In this document: positions 21,526 to 33,710 of the stretch, one piece after another
Numbering within the stretch: the first letter of the stretch is position 1
Layout of the letters: each line of letters opens with the position of its first letter
From: Piezodorus guildinii
Taxonomy: Eukaryota > Arthropoda > Insecta > Hemiptera > Pentatomidae
DNA: 64,000 nt
Direction: 5' to 3'
Assembly: GCA_023052935.1 (NCBI GenBank)
Contig: CM041292.1
Span: 141,449,143 to 141,513,142 of the forward strand
Program-made: the position numbers and the translations under genes
Notes under the pieces: generated by a model
What the model was told of the DNA's origin: nothing
What the model saw: only the letters and a program-made list of their open reading frames with translations
Database searches by the model: none

Positions 21526-24419
21526 TCAAATATTGTGCAATATCCCAAATAGTTTAGTTCAGGAAACAGTCTTTACTTCCCCTCGACGACTCGATAACGG
21601 GTGTCATCTTGCTTCCGTTAAACGGTTTCTTTTGTTATCTTATACTCATTGACATGACCTTTATCCTTAGACGAAATTTTGTGGTGACTCTTTTGGTTTT
21701 TTTTTTTTTAATTTTAGAGTTTTATTTTTTATTGACTATTTACAAATGTTGATTTTGCAATCTACATGGTTTTCTTCTGTGGTATACGGTCAGCTCTAGC
21801 CTAGCCTTTCATCAAGCATCTTATTTCACTTACATTAGCCAGGTGACATTCATGATCTATTCGTGGACAGCTTTTACATCATGAGGAACATATTTTACGG
21901 TTCCAATTAATAATTGATTTCCTGTTTATATTTGCCAATTCTCTCAAATGCTTCTGTTAACTAAGAATAATAATTTTCCTTTATGTCTATTTTCTTATTA
22001 GCAATTGTTTTCAATTAATCATTTCGTCCCACCCTTGGCAAGATTAAGAACTCATATTTATTTATAAGAATATTATTTAGTTTTGAATTTGATGATTCGT
22101 AAGATATGCTATATGTTGATTCAATATGTAAATATACTAAAAAATAAGAAGGAATAACAAATTTCCGTAATAAAAAAAATACTTAAGTTAGCCAAAATTA
22201 AAAATGTAATGATATCAGTGTAGTACGTCTATTGGTCATTTCATCGAAGTCTCTCTATTCTAAAGGAGACCCAACAAGATCATAATTTTATTTTCACCAT
22301 ATTTGAAAGACAGTTAGAGATGTTAAAAATTGAAGATAATGTTGTTTCTTTAGTCAGATTTGCTCCCATTTCTTGAAATCGGTCGAGGATTGAAAAAATA
22401 ACTGTAGTGTTGTAACGATGACATTCGAAACTACCCGTGCTCGCCAGAATTTATTAGTTCTATTATTTATGAAAACAATTCGATCTCAGTAACAGGTTTT
22501 GTGATTTATGTAGTTCGTGAGATACATTTTCCTCAACTCTTCAAATTTCTTGATTGATTAACGTTTTCTAGCGTAAGATTCTCTTGCTCTGATATTACCC
22601 ATCGTGACCAAGAAATAAGAAACGTTTATGAAGTGAATTATTCGCTCCAATAGTTTTCCATCTAATTCTTTTGAACATAACATCCGATTTAATTAATCTA
22701 TTAAATAACTAATGTAAATTTCCGTTACTATATTGCTCATTAATTAGGCCTGGTTTTACTGATCTGTTTCACTTGAATTATAAAAAAGAAAAATTTAATA
22801 TTATTTAAAAATTGTATGGTATTATGATCTAATCAAAATATATTACCGTAAATAATAGTTTCGATAGCATATAATACTTAAAATACTGTTTAAAACCTAA
22901 AAAAAAATATTGTAATGATCTTATGTTTAAAAGTGTCATTTACTATTATAATTTTAATAAAACGTATTTTTCATTATTTTTTACTACAATAATTACTGGG
23001 TTAATATACCGACATATTGCAGTTTATTATTTCTAATCGTTTTTATTTTTTGAATGTTTATAACTCTTTCTGCACCTTATGTATGCATTCATCTTATGTT
23101 GAATTTTCGCTCTTCATGATAGATGAATTAATTAATCTTTGATATCCTAGGTGGATTGTCATTTAATCATATTTTACACCCAACGCAATTAACCTATTAC
23201 ATATATACTTATCATATAAAAAATAAATTTTGATGGTCTCTAATTAGTTTAAAATGAATTTGAGGTCTCCAAGGCTAGCAGTTTTTTTAGTTTATTATAA
23301 TATTATCTTCAAAATGTTTGCTTTGTCACTGAAAGTCAACTCTTGTTTCCATAGATTTCTGAATCATGTTTTTGTACAATCAGGAATTTATATTGGATAT
23401 ATATTGTTTATTTTTATATTTAAGTGAACCAGTTTGCTTTTTGGCGACGACGTTCAAGAAAGTTTTAAAATATAGTCTTAGTGATTGTTTTGCCAAGTCT
23501 CTTTAGTCGATTTCTTGATATAATTCCTGAAATTTAGTCTAAAAATGTATTCTGGACTTTTAGTTTTTTTTTCCAGTTACAGTGATTCGTGTATTTTTGT
23601 TTATGTATTGCTGCTGCTCGAGATACCCACATGTAATTTGGCTAAAGGAGGTAACCATTTCCAAAATGGACGTTCTGTTATATTACTTATTAATGGACCG
23701 CCATATGGTGATGCACACCCATTAACACCCCAATTTAAAGGGATAACACAGCCTGTCTCTTAATCGAATTCCAGCTTGGGCATTGTTAACTAAAAGTCGT
23801 CCATTTTTTCTCACGTTTTAGTGATATCATATTATTTGATGCTGTGGAACATACTTCTTTATTTTATTTTATTTATTTATTTTTTTGCATTGTTTGAAAT
23901 TAGTTTGTGAACGAGCTCAAATGTTGGCCCGCTTATTTATCGAGGAGCAACAGGTGTCCATTAAAATATACGCGGCTCATATCTGCAAGCATATAAATGT
24001 CATTTTTGTTTTCGTATTTAAAGAATTCCCTGTGACTTCTGAAGACTTCTGCTAATATCTTCGGTGGTTATAGGAATTGTATAGCTGAGATTTTAGTTGA
24101 ACTAGTTTAATGTGAATCATTTGATCAATCTGCTTTATGTTTTTTAAAAATTTAATTATTTTATTCAATTAATCAACAAGCATTAACTCAGTTAATGCTT
24201 GTCATTGCTCAAAGATTTCCTCATGATGGTTCACAAGATTGAGAAGATACGTCGGTAAAATTGAAATATTTTTAAACCGACTCCCGGTTTTTCTGCCTGT
24301 GAAAATTTCAACAGTTGACTATACATCCTCAATGTAGTTTAATTATTTTTTTTTACAATGGGTTTGCTAATCATGTAACTTCTTTTAGTTTGATTGTGTC
24401 TTTTGGGGTTTCTGGTAGA
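21526..24419. other. Intronic sequence without recognisable gene
   Basis: AT-rich. Small ORFs (for example 23545-23763) show no recognised domain. A moderately GC-richer patch lies at 23660-23780. Confidence 0.5.
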
Positions 24420-24835
24420 TTTTGTTCTTATAGGCCTTTCGGACGACTGGAAGCCCATTGTGAGGATACAAGGGGACCCAGACATCTGTCACTGCCACTA
24501 AATAGTCGGTTAGTATCGATGCCTGACCTTCGATAACCGACGGGGGAAATTCTCCTTGGTGGCAGGGAAGATTCCCACTTGGGAGGGGCGCATGCGCGGT
24601 GTATGTGCCCGCCTGCCTACTGCGTTTCTCTCTGTTCCCCCTGCCCGTGCGGTGCCGTCTCCTTTGTGTTTGCTTTTCGGCAGTTGTGTCTGTGAGTGGT
24701 GTACGTGTGCTTCTCTGTGCCTACTCTGACCTCTGCAATACGGAGCATCAACAGGATATCGTCTTCGGTTCAGGCCCTGTAGAGGATCGTCTTCAAAATG
24801 ACATGAGCTCCTCCACTTTCGGTAAATCTTATATC
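24420..24835 (+). promoter_or_regulatory. GC-rich island: candidate internal promoter with alternative first exon
   Basis: This roughly 400-base island is far more GC-rich than its surroundings. It contains the perfect palindrome GCGCATGCGC (24588-24597), the consensus of NRF1 (Drosophila homologue Ewg), a common core-promoter factor site. Downstream, a segment ends in the donor TTTCG|GTAAAT at 24821/24822. An ATG at 24803 opens MSSSTF plus one base, so the segment leaves at phase 1, the same phase as exon 2 (10538). It could therefore splice to the same downstream exon as an alternative start. At the left edge, acceptor CTTATAG (ending 24433) followed by a 22-codon frame in phase with exon 2 and a stop at 24499 could instead be a terminal exon. 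Both are inference. Confidence 0.4.
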
Positions 24836-26685
24836 TACTAACGAGATTACTTTACAAAAAGTGGCGAAAACTGTTCGACGATTTTCGAATTTCTCGTAGG
24901 ATGAGACCACTGTCATTGGGAAAATTAATTGTGAAAATATCGTCCACCACGTGCTCGCTACATGAAACTGTTTTAATAGCATGATAGTATCTATTTAAAT
25001 TGGATAATATTCCATGTAAAATTATCAAGCTCGTATTTACCCTTAAAAATATTTAAAATTTATTTGTTTTTAACTTAATTAAAATTATAAAACAACTGCT
25101 TGATGCATTTTCATTCTATAAACGTTGACATTTCTTAACCATTAATAGTAAGTTAATAATTTTTGTTTGCTATGTGTTCATTCAATAAAACTATATTTAC
25201 GTGAAGTATAAATTTGAATAATTGTTCTAATAAAACTGATAATTAATTTTAATCCCCAAAATCTACAACAAAAGAAACAAATAAAATTGGTATTAAAATT
25301 GTAGTTTCAATAAAAAATAAGGCATATTTCCGAATTCTCTAGGTTTGACTGTCTTGAACATACGAGCTTGCCTCCTTTCCCAAAAGCATGAGAACTAGTC
25401 ATTGAAAAGCTGCTTCTATAAAGTCTTCTATCGATTAGAGGTTTTATGCAGTTGAAATGGCAGTTAAGCCAATCATGAAATGATTGCCACTTGGCCGTTA
25501 TTGTTAGTATTGCAATGGACTCTATAATAAAAGTATCATTTAAATCCCAGAAGATGTTAAGATACATTAAACTAATACAACACGATAAACCACTTATATA
25601 GCCACGATTGAATTAATTATCAGCAACATGGACCAAGAATCTTTAAAGATTATTTCTCATTGCGTTAAGATCCTTTGCTGTTTAAGAATATTAATTTTGT
25701 TGTTAATAATTAACTAGTTTTACTTAATAACCTTATTTTTAAAAGGCCCATTCTGTTCTTGATACAATTTGATTGAAATAGAATATTCGGTATACCTATT
25801 ACGTAACTGTGGTAAATCATGGTGCGTCGATAAGGCTTTTCGTTTATCTTGTTTTCATTGATTTTTCAGCATTTATTTTGTGCACAAACCCATCTCCCAT
25901 TTTAAATACCATTTAAAAATGTACCTACATGGTTTAGGAACATTTCAAATCTATTTATTTACCTGTCTCTAATAAATCATTTTAAGAAGAAAAACGTACT
26001 CAGTTGCATTTTGTTTTTTATCAAAAACAATAATAGCGAAATTTAATTAATTATATATCATTCTAAAAATGTAATATAATTTTATTCACCTTGGTTAATA
26101 GGAGGGTGGCATGCGAAGATATTTTATCTTTTATATTAACATTATACTATAAACACTCTAAATAAAATCTGGTTTTTATCATTGTTGATTCATTTAGGCA
26201 TTCTGTATTCTTAAATGATTGATAATAATTACCAACGGATGCCGGATTGAAACCTGTCTATATAGCTACGATTAATTCCTGAAACTATATTATAAAAGGT
26301 AACACAAATCAAAAATGCTAACATTTATTTGGTGTAGTTATCTTCAAAAACTAAAATTGGTAAAATAAAAATACTCGAGAGCGGAGTTAGAGGGTACATC
26401 AGAGGGTCGTTCCATTACTTCTGTTTCGTAACTTTCTACTTAAATCTTTATCATAGTAAGATTTAAAAGGAAAAAAAAAACTGTAGGTGGTTTTACAGAC
26501 TCAACGGTATTGAAAATTAAAAACAAAAAAAAACAAAAAAAAAACTAGAAATTAACTAAATAAATATTATTCCACAATACCAGCTAAAATGTATATATTT
26601 GCTAGTGACATTGTGAATAAAATGAATAATATATTGTCATGTACAAGAGTTAGGATTATTGTATGAATTGTATGAACATCCAATC
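24836..26685. other. Intronic sequence without recognisable gene
   Basis: AT-rich, several A-runs. The antisense ORF 25307-25567 has no recognised domain and no splice context. Confidence 0.5.
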
Positions 26686-27412
26686 TTTTTTTTTTTTTTT
26701 AATATTTATTTTTAGAATAGAAACAAATTTTTGTTCTGGGACAGGGTCCTTAAGAACAATTGATATATGCAATTAAGATATACAATGTGTCTGGCCACAG
26801 ACCAAAGGATTATAATTAATTATTATTCACAATGATGTAAGAAGAAAAGAATGGATTAAAGTATACAATAAAACAAAATAGTAAAATTAATAAATAACTT
26901 CTGATAGATTAATCTGTTGAACAAAACTAAACATTGAAACTGATTCTTATTAAGTGATCAATAACTAAGTAAAATAAGAACAATAAATAATAAATTTTCT
27001 CTTTGAATTGATATTTGATTTGAAATACCAGGCTTATTGAGCGCCTGTTAGGGATGACAGTAGGTAGTGAAGCAGCTGGGACTTGAATGAATGTAGGTAC
27101 TGAAACAGCTGGGACTTGAATGACTGTAGGTACTGAAACAGCTGGGACTTGAATGATTGTAGGGAAGAAGCGTGTCGGATATGAGTAGGTACGGAATTCC
27201 CGAGAGTAGTAGAGCGGGCAAGAAAGGAATGATCAAAAGTTTTTGTTCTATTGGTAAGAATGTAAAGGTCAGAATGACGCGATCTTGTTTGGACTGATAA
27301 TTTAAATTGCAGAAGTCTGTGGATGTAGGGAGGTAGCTGGGAGATGGTGGTTTGGTAAAAATAATGATCCTAGGAAATATTGTTTGTGGATAGAGGGAAG
27401 AAGCCACACACT
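26686..27412 (-). mobile_element. Non-LTR retrotransposon 3' fragment (family J2, copy 2)
   Basis: Minus-strand element end with a poly(A) tail (T-run 26686-26700), a 3' UTR (about 26700-27034) and a polymerase C-terminus. The reading frame ending at the TAA at 27035-27037 gives RSRHSDLYILTNRTKTFDHSF, then TTLGNSVPTHIRHASSLQSF, matching the J2 copy at 11385-11666. The conserved Trp of the LWNSLP motif is replaced. Within this frame the segment SFKSQLFQYLQ is present about three times because of a 33-base tandem repeat (27058-27165). Confidence 0.72.
27058..27165. repeat. 33-base tandem repeat, about three units, inside J2 coding sequence
   Basis: Units contain GTACTGAAACAGCTGGGACT followed by TGAATGA. 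The last two are almost identical and the first differs at a few bases. A 33-base unit keeps the minus-strand frame open, adding 11 residues per copy. Confidence 0.85.
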
Positions 27413-27484
27413 ATTGTTTAATGAATTTTCTCTAAATAAAACTTAATATCAGACACAATTCAGGTGTCTAATAGCGTAGTGTAA

Positions 27485-28238
27485 CAATTAGCGAAAAAAC
27501 CAATATGATGAATTTTTAGGAAACCCGTAGCAACATATCTACGTGTTTTAAACATGCCAATAGCATATCTCATAGTTTACTTTCTTTGGCCATGTTATCC
27601 ACTTCATTAATATTCTTTTGTCGACTGTTCATCATTGATAATCTATGATGTATGTAAACGGTGAATCAGGTTCTTCGTTAATTACAAGTTCGATAGATAT
27701 TCAAGTATGAAAACTCATTGAAATCATTGCTTTTCGGCTCATACGGGCTTTAAGTCACTGGGTTTTAAATTTAAAATTTTGAGTTGAATAAATATTTTTC
27801 ACGCAAATATTAAAAGACTGAAAGAACTGTATTCGAATTTACAAAGGCATAATCGAAATCTATGAAGATCAAAAAATACTTTTAGGTTTTTCTATATGCT
27901 AAGCCAAAATCTGTAGCACCACACAAACTCGTTATTTTAATAATTCCAATCCTTAAAATTGATTATATGTTTACTCAATGAACTTCATTTATTGAGTTTA
28001 TAACTTCGAGGGTAAGTTTTTAACATGATATCGACTGCCGTTGAGAGAAGATCATTCGTTGTGCATTTATAAAACATTTATTTAAGTAGAAACTTTATTG
28101 AAGTTTTAACTTTAGTCTAAATTAAGTAGGAACTTGATATAGTTCAATAAGTGAACTTTATATCCAACAATTAAGTATGTTACTAAGGTTTTCCCGAAAA
28201 ATTCATCATATTGACCTATGTAGGTTTTCCGCTAATTT
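27485..28238. mobile_element. Non-autonomous DNA element with terminal inverted repeats
   Basis: The left end (27486-27539: AATTAGCGAAAAAACC, AATATGATGAATTTTT, GTAGCAACATA) is matched inverted at the right end (about 28176-28237: TATGTTACTAAGG, AAAAATTCATCATATT, TTTTCCGCTAATT). Arms are about 52-62 bases, the right arm having an extra ~9 bases. The interior of about 640 bases has no ORF. No convincing TSD was found, so the superfamily is unknown. Confidence 0.65.
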
Positions 28239-28984
28239 TTTCAATTACTGAATTTACAGGCACATGAATTTAAATTAATTTTCTGCTTAAATAAGTGTTA
28301 TGATGCCTGCGCCCTGAATTATCTTCTCCTCAATTTCTACATGCAGTCAACCATTCTCACATGATTATAATTCTTGACAGGTTTGCTTGATTCTTTCCGT
28401 TTTTTAAGGTTCGCTCCTCAGTATATTTCTTTAAAGATCTTTTCTCCAAGAAGATAAATTTTAAACAACATAACAGAAGCAACACAAGCAAGAAGTTTTA
28501 AAAAAAGGAATATATTAAATGTTATAATTTCTTCACCGATTCCTATTTTTCTGTGTTTATACTTTGACTGTCACTGATATGTTTCGCTCCTTTCTAAGTT
28601 ATGGCTTATCCTTTTTTTTAATATTTTTATTTTTTATGGTTTTAAGGGAATTAATTAGGCTTTGATAGGCGGAAGAGAAGATATCTTTTAGATGGGGATA
28701 TATACAGAGTAGGTTTATCATCCTTACCAACTTCAATAAAGCCAGTCAGACTTATTAAGACTTATAAAGCCAGTCAGACTTATTAAATCAAAGTAATTCA
28801 CGGATATTGTTTTAGTAGTATTTATTCTATCTTTCAATGATTAAAACTAACCCTTAAATGAAGAAGTTGTTTTTTCCTTTTTAATGAGAATTTTTGAATC
28901 CTACGCTTAATTTAATACAATGTTGTTTAATTAAAAATTAAGATTCTAGTCTAATTTAGCACAGGATTTTATATTCGTATTATT
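28239..28984. other. Intronic spacer
   Basis: AT-rich. A short direct repeat (AAAGCCAGTCAGACTTATTA) occurs twice at about 28738-28785. Confidence 0.5.
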
Positions 28985-30150
28985 ACACAATGGTTTATTA
29001 TTCCCAGATAACTATATTAAGGTGGAACTGTTTATATAGCTGTCAATAGGCAATCAACTTACAGTAGATACATTTTTGGTATTTGTTTATTTTTTTATTT
29101 GTTTGGTCGATTACAAAGATTCATTATTGAAAATAATAAGCCGAAAGAATTTTATTCGAGACTTCCTTACTATTTCCTTTTCTTTTCTTTCGATTTACAT
29201 TTAAATTATTCTAATAAAATTTCCTGATTCCAGAACACCTTACAATTTTTCCCTATCAATAATAACCGAGTTATCAGGGAATCACATTTCTTATAAGTCG
29301 TTGCTTGACCGCGTAGAATTTTTTTGGTCTCTTTGTTCATCGCGGTGTTTTGATTTCGCTAATATTTTCGATTTTTCCCTCTCTTCAATAATAACCGAGT
29401 TTTCGTGGAATTGCATCTATTATAATTTGTGGCTTATAAAGATCAACTTTTACTTTTTTTCCCTATTTATCGCGCTTCAATGATTCTAAAACTCTTTACA
29501 TATTTTTCTCTATCTTAAAAAATAACTGAGTTATGGGCGTATTAATAGGTGCTATTTATTTTTTTTTATTTTAATAATTATTCGTGGTTTTTCGGTTAAA
29601 AAAACTCTATTTGGCCCGTACCAGGTATCACACCTTCCATGAAAAACTACACTCCCACTCTAATCCATTAGTTTCAATCCTTGCTTCCTCTTACATTCCT
29701 GATAATCCTCCGAGGCGTCTGAAAAAAAGATGGCCTCGAGACCTTCTTGTTTAGACTCACTACCAAAGAGTGCTGCCAATGGGCAGTTTCTCTTCATGTT
29801 TATTTCATGTGTTATAACATTTCAGCATATTTACTTGATTTATTTTTTGTACAGTTGTAAATTTCAATAAATATATTTAAAAAAAAAATAACTCTAATAA
29901 TTTTTTTTTCTCTATCTTAAAAATAACTGAGTTATTGAATTAAATCAATTTTAATTGGCCGCTATTTTAAAAATGACCAGCTGATATCATCGTCTAGGTG
30001 TTAGGATCATCTTTAGATGTCCTAGTTTTTTGTAGCGAATTTCAAAAAAATTTTAAGTTTCGGAGAAATACTGCGGACGGTGAACAAACAGATTTTTTCT
30101 TCATTCGGATTCTACATATTCTTAAACGCTAGCCATCAAATTTTGAGGGA
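28985..30150 (+). repeat. Interspersed repeat family B, copy 2 (interrupted)
   Basis: Same landmarks as copy 1 (2585-3605): the AGCTGT...ATAGGCAATCAA start, TTCCTGATTCCAGAA, AATAACCGAGTTATCAGG, the second AATAACCGAGTTTT, and TACTGCGGACGG near the end. It is split by a Jockey 3' end (29618-29890). An extra segment TTGGTCGATTACAAAG + TTCATTATT at about 29103 recurs at about 30168, just past the end, perhaps marking a flanking duplication. Confidence 0.6.
29618..29890 (+). mobile_element. Jockey (J1 family) 3' end inserted in family-B repeat
   Basis: Plus strand. It encodes the polymerase C-terminus, with RTRYHTFHEKLHSHSNPLVS and NPPRRLKKRWPRDLL then a stop, matching the end of the 13329-14925 pseudogene. 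A 3' UTR and an A-run (about 29879-29889) follow. A possible short TSD (AACTCTA on both sides) is weak. Confidence 0.8.
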
Positions 30151-31944
30151 GAAGGTAATTTTTTTGGTCGATTACAAAGGTTCATTATTTAAAAATAATA
30201 AACCAATAAAAATTTAAAAAAAAAAAATGTCTTATGTATTTTTTTTTTTCATTGCAATTTTAGGGTGGGGGAACCCTTCCTAATTTTTTCTTCTCCCCAG
30301 TAGATTCGCAATTGTTTCTGATTTGCTTATTACTATAATATAGACATTCATAAAAACAATGCTTTGTAAACTTTTTAGTTTAAGACGATTTAAGTGATTT
30401 TAATTTTTAGTTGTTGGTTTAGGTTTTGAGGCGTAAAACCCGAGAGTCATCAACGCCTATTTTTAATATTATTAATTTTTAGTGTTTATTTCTATCCTAA
30501 TGATTCAGTAGTCTTTTTTTAAAAAATTTAACTTTGTTCGAATATTTTTTCGATTTATGATATTTACTAAGCTGTAACCGAAATTTCGTTGTTGAATAAT
30601 AAAGTAATATTAAACACATAACCGAATGCCAAATTCCTTCTGCGACTGTAAACAAGTTAGAACGAAGGTTGTTTTTATATGACGTAGTTATTTCAACGCA
30701 GAAATTCTGTGGTTCTTGTATCATTAAAGTAATTATTAATTTTAACAATATGCATAATTTAACAATAATTATTGGCACAGAGAAATTATAAAATTTTAGT
30801 ATAATCGGCTTAGTTCGTATAAATCATAAGGTGTAATAATATTTTGGGCAGTTTTTTTTCACGTTATTTTATCAGGGAAACATTATCACATCCGTGAAAA
30901 TTTCGATTAATTTAACTTAATAACTTTGTTGGAATGTTATAAATAAAATAAATTCATTTAACAACTTAGTTGTAAAGATTATGTATACTATTGCAATTAT
31001 TTTGTTTTATACTGCTAGATATTCTAATTTATAAAACATTGATATTTCAGTGCTAAACGTTATCTTAGTTTTGTTTTTTGTAAATTAATCTTCTACATCA
31101 GCTAAACTCCATACTATGGTCGGATAAAATCACGAACGAAATATAATTATTGGGAGCTCTTAATTTTTTTTAAATATACAATATACTTTATTCTATTGAA
31201 AAAATTAAGAAAATAAAGTAAGCATCTAGAGAAGTATAGAGGTGATATCTGATTTGAGATCAAGTACTCATTATATATTTATAATACTTATTCTATAAAA
31301 TAAATAATACTCCTAACGTCGGTTTCGTTGGTTTAATATCATATTGGGTGGTCCGGAAAAAATATTGCAAAATTAAAGAAAAAAGGTATACCTTAAGTGT
31401 TAATATAACGTTATAGATGCATATTAATCTTCTAAATTTTTTTGGTTATACTGTTGAAAATAAATACTTATTACCGGTTATTCCCAATATGAAGAAGGTA
31501 AGAATGGTAGTCAAGAATAAAATAATATAGTCACTATTAATTATTGTTACTCTATCACTACTATTTAATTTTTTTTAATAATACCTGGACCATCTTTTTC
31601 ATTTAATATCAATCAGATACTTTAAAATAGCATATGTCAGACTTTGAATCAAACCTCCAGAATGAGTTATAGAAATAAAGTACCCATCTCCTACGGTTCG
31701 GGCACGTTTCAAGAATTGAATACCATCAGCTCGCCAGAATGACGCATGACATAGTCTCGGATCACATACGAAACTAAGGATGGATACAGTAGTACCAAAG
31801 TCTGAAGTTTGTTTTGTTATGTTGGTACACTCTTCCCGAACGTCCGTACCAAGTTTCAAGTGTATAGCATTTTTTCTTTGGTTGTGAGAGGCGTAAAGGT
31901 TATTAGTGTTTTGCGTACTCGGCGATTTGTTGCTATCGAAAAAT
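30151..31944. other. Intronic sequence; possible mariner 5' flank at its end
   Basis: AT-rich to about 31600. At 31345 TATTGGGTGGTCCGG resembles the start of some mariner inverted repeats, but no matching right end was found. The 31600-31944 stretch is less AT-rich, with an antisense 122-codon ORF (31599-31967) that I cannot identify. It may be the 5' non-coding part of the mariner remnant. Confidence 0.4.
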
Positions 31945-32540
31945 ATGGATCGAAGGATTTGCATCAAATTTTGTGTAAAAAATAAAATAAAGTGCTCCGA
32001 AACACTTGAAATGTTGACAGTGGCATACGGTGAAACTGTTTTGAGTGAAAAAAATGTTTACAAGTGGTACAGACTCTTCCAAGATGGCCGGGAAGATGCC
32101 AATGACGAGCCTCGCTCTGGACGCCCATGCACGTCAACAACTGATGAAAACGTTCAAGCAGTGAAGAAAATTGTTTTGGAAAATCGTCGAATCACTATCA
32201 GAGAAGTTGCTAAGGATGTTGGTATATTGCTTGGCTCGTGCCATGAAATTTTTTCTAACGTTTTGGGCATGAGACGTGTGTCAGCGAAGTTTGTTCCAAA
32301 ATTGTTAAATTTTGACCAAAAGAACCGTCGCATCTAATAAGCAACGTTCAAGAGCTGTTGAATGACGTCAACGACGACCCAGATTTACTCAAAAGGTCAT
32401 AACTGGTGACGTTTACGATATCGAAACCAAAGCCCAATCGTCCCAATGGAAGAGCCCAGATGAGCCAAGACCTAAAAAAGCACACCAAGTTCGATCAAAT
32501 GTATGTGGAAATATTGCGCCGTGATTTGAAATCCAGTGCC
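31945..32540 (+). pseudogene. Mariner-type transposase pseudogene
   Basis: MDRRICIKFCVKNKIKCSE opens the DNA-binding half, followed by YGETVLSEKNVYKWYRLFQD, DEPRSGRPCTSTTDENV, VLENRRITIREVAKDVGI and AKFVPKLLNFDQKNRR. This is the helix-turn-helix pair of a mariner transposase. After TAA at 32335 the similarity continues in shifted frames (VQELLNDVNDDPDLLKRVITGD, then YDIETKAQSSQWKSPDEPRPKKA). The residues just after the first catalytic Asp are deleted and the other two catalytic Asp regions (DD34D) are missing. Clearly inactive. It resembles the mariner subfamily that also gave vertebrate SETMAR; that affiliation is from memory. Confidence 0.85.
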
Positions 32541-32547
32541 AGGAAAT

Positions 32548-32680
32548 TATAGCATACATATTGATTTTATTTCTAACAAGATAATGACCCAAAGCATACG
32601 GGAAATCTTACCAAAGAATGTCTCATTTACGATGCTTGCTTCTACTCCCATCCAAATATTTGTTCTTACATATACTGGTT
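32548..32680 (+). pseudogene. Tc1-like transposase fragment
   Basis: NYSIHIDFI in one frame and QDNDPKHTGNLTKECL (from 32577) in another match the middle of Tc1-type transposases, around the second catalytic Asp (QDNDPKHT). The frameshift and small size show it is a relic. It directly abuts the mariner remnant. Confidence 0.65.
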
Positions 32681-33710
32681 TTCTTCTGTCCTATTTTCCT
32701 AAATTTGGTCAATCTGTTGACCTCCCCCTGCAATATCCTGCCTCAGCCCGCCCTTGCTAGGAATCATTTGCGGCCCCCCTAATACGGTGGGGATGAGGAA
32801 GACATTCCCTGGGATTGTTCACGGTCGAGCAGCCCCCACCATTTGGTCGTGGGAACAGTTGCTGCCTAAAGGGCACTTCAATGTTGCCGTTTGTTCCCTT
32901 TTTGTACTCTTCCTCTTTTAAACCCATGATTCCTGATACTGAACATTTATTTTATTTTTTAAATAGTTAAAGCAATATAGTTCCAAGGTCCATTGATATA
33001 AACTAAAATTATCGAAGACAAAAATAAAGTACATCTATAGTTGTTATTGGTTACGAAAATATTTAAACTCTAATGAAATTATTGAATAACCTTTTGGAGG
33101 ATTTAATTACTTTTTGATTAAGTGTAAACAAAATTCATAGAACTTACGAGCACTTTAAATAATCACACTGCATATAGATCATTACATTTTCGATATTTTG
33201 ATGGTTCATATCCTGGAATAATAATCAGCAGTTTTTTGGGTTAGGATTAAATTTGATTTTTATAGATAGATTATTATAGTTTGTTGGTGGAAAAAACACA
33301 TTATTAAATTAGATGTTTTTATTTATTTTTGTCACTCTGTACAGTGTTTATTCAAATTTCATCCAAACGTTTTAGTTTAAATTAATGAAGAGACTTAGTA
33401 AAGTTTATTACAGTTTTAATATTTTGTATAAAACTGTAATTTCACTTTTTATTTTATTTTTTTTTATAATTATAGATTAATAAAATAATAAGGTATATCG
33501 CTATAAAATGTCAATTACTTAGTTTGATTGTAATACAAATTTATACAAAGTTAAGGAAGGGACATATTAAGGGTTATTTCAGTTTAAAGGTTTTGTAAGT
33601 AACTATCGTTTCACTATTTATGTGTATTATTTTCATTATATAATAGTGATAAAGTAATAATAGTACAGTTTTAGTTGACCGTTGAGAATATTAGATTAGA
33701 AAGGTGGTTG
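32681..33710. other. Intronic spacer with a GC-richer patch
   Basis: A GC-richer block at about 32720-32900 is unassigned. The remainder is AT-rich with no recognised gene. Confidence 0.45.

Noticed and set aside
31599..31967. 122-codon antisense ORF as a host gene
   Set aside because: No recognised domain; overlaps the probable 5' non-coding part and start of the mariner relic, and lacks splice context.
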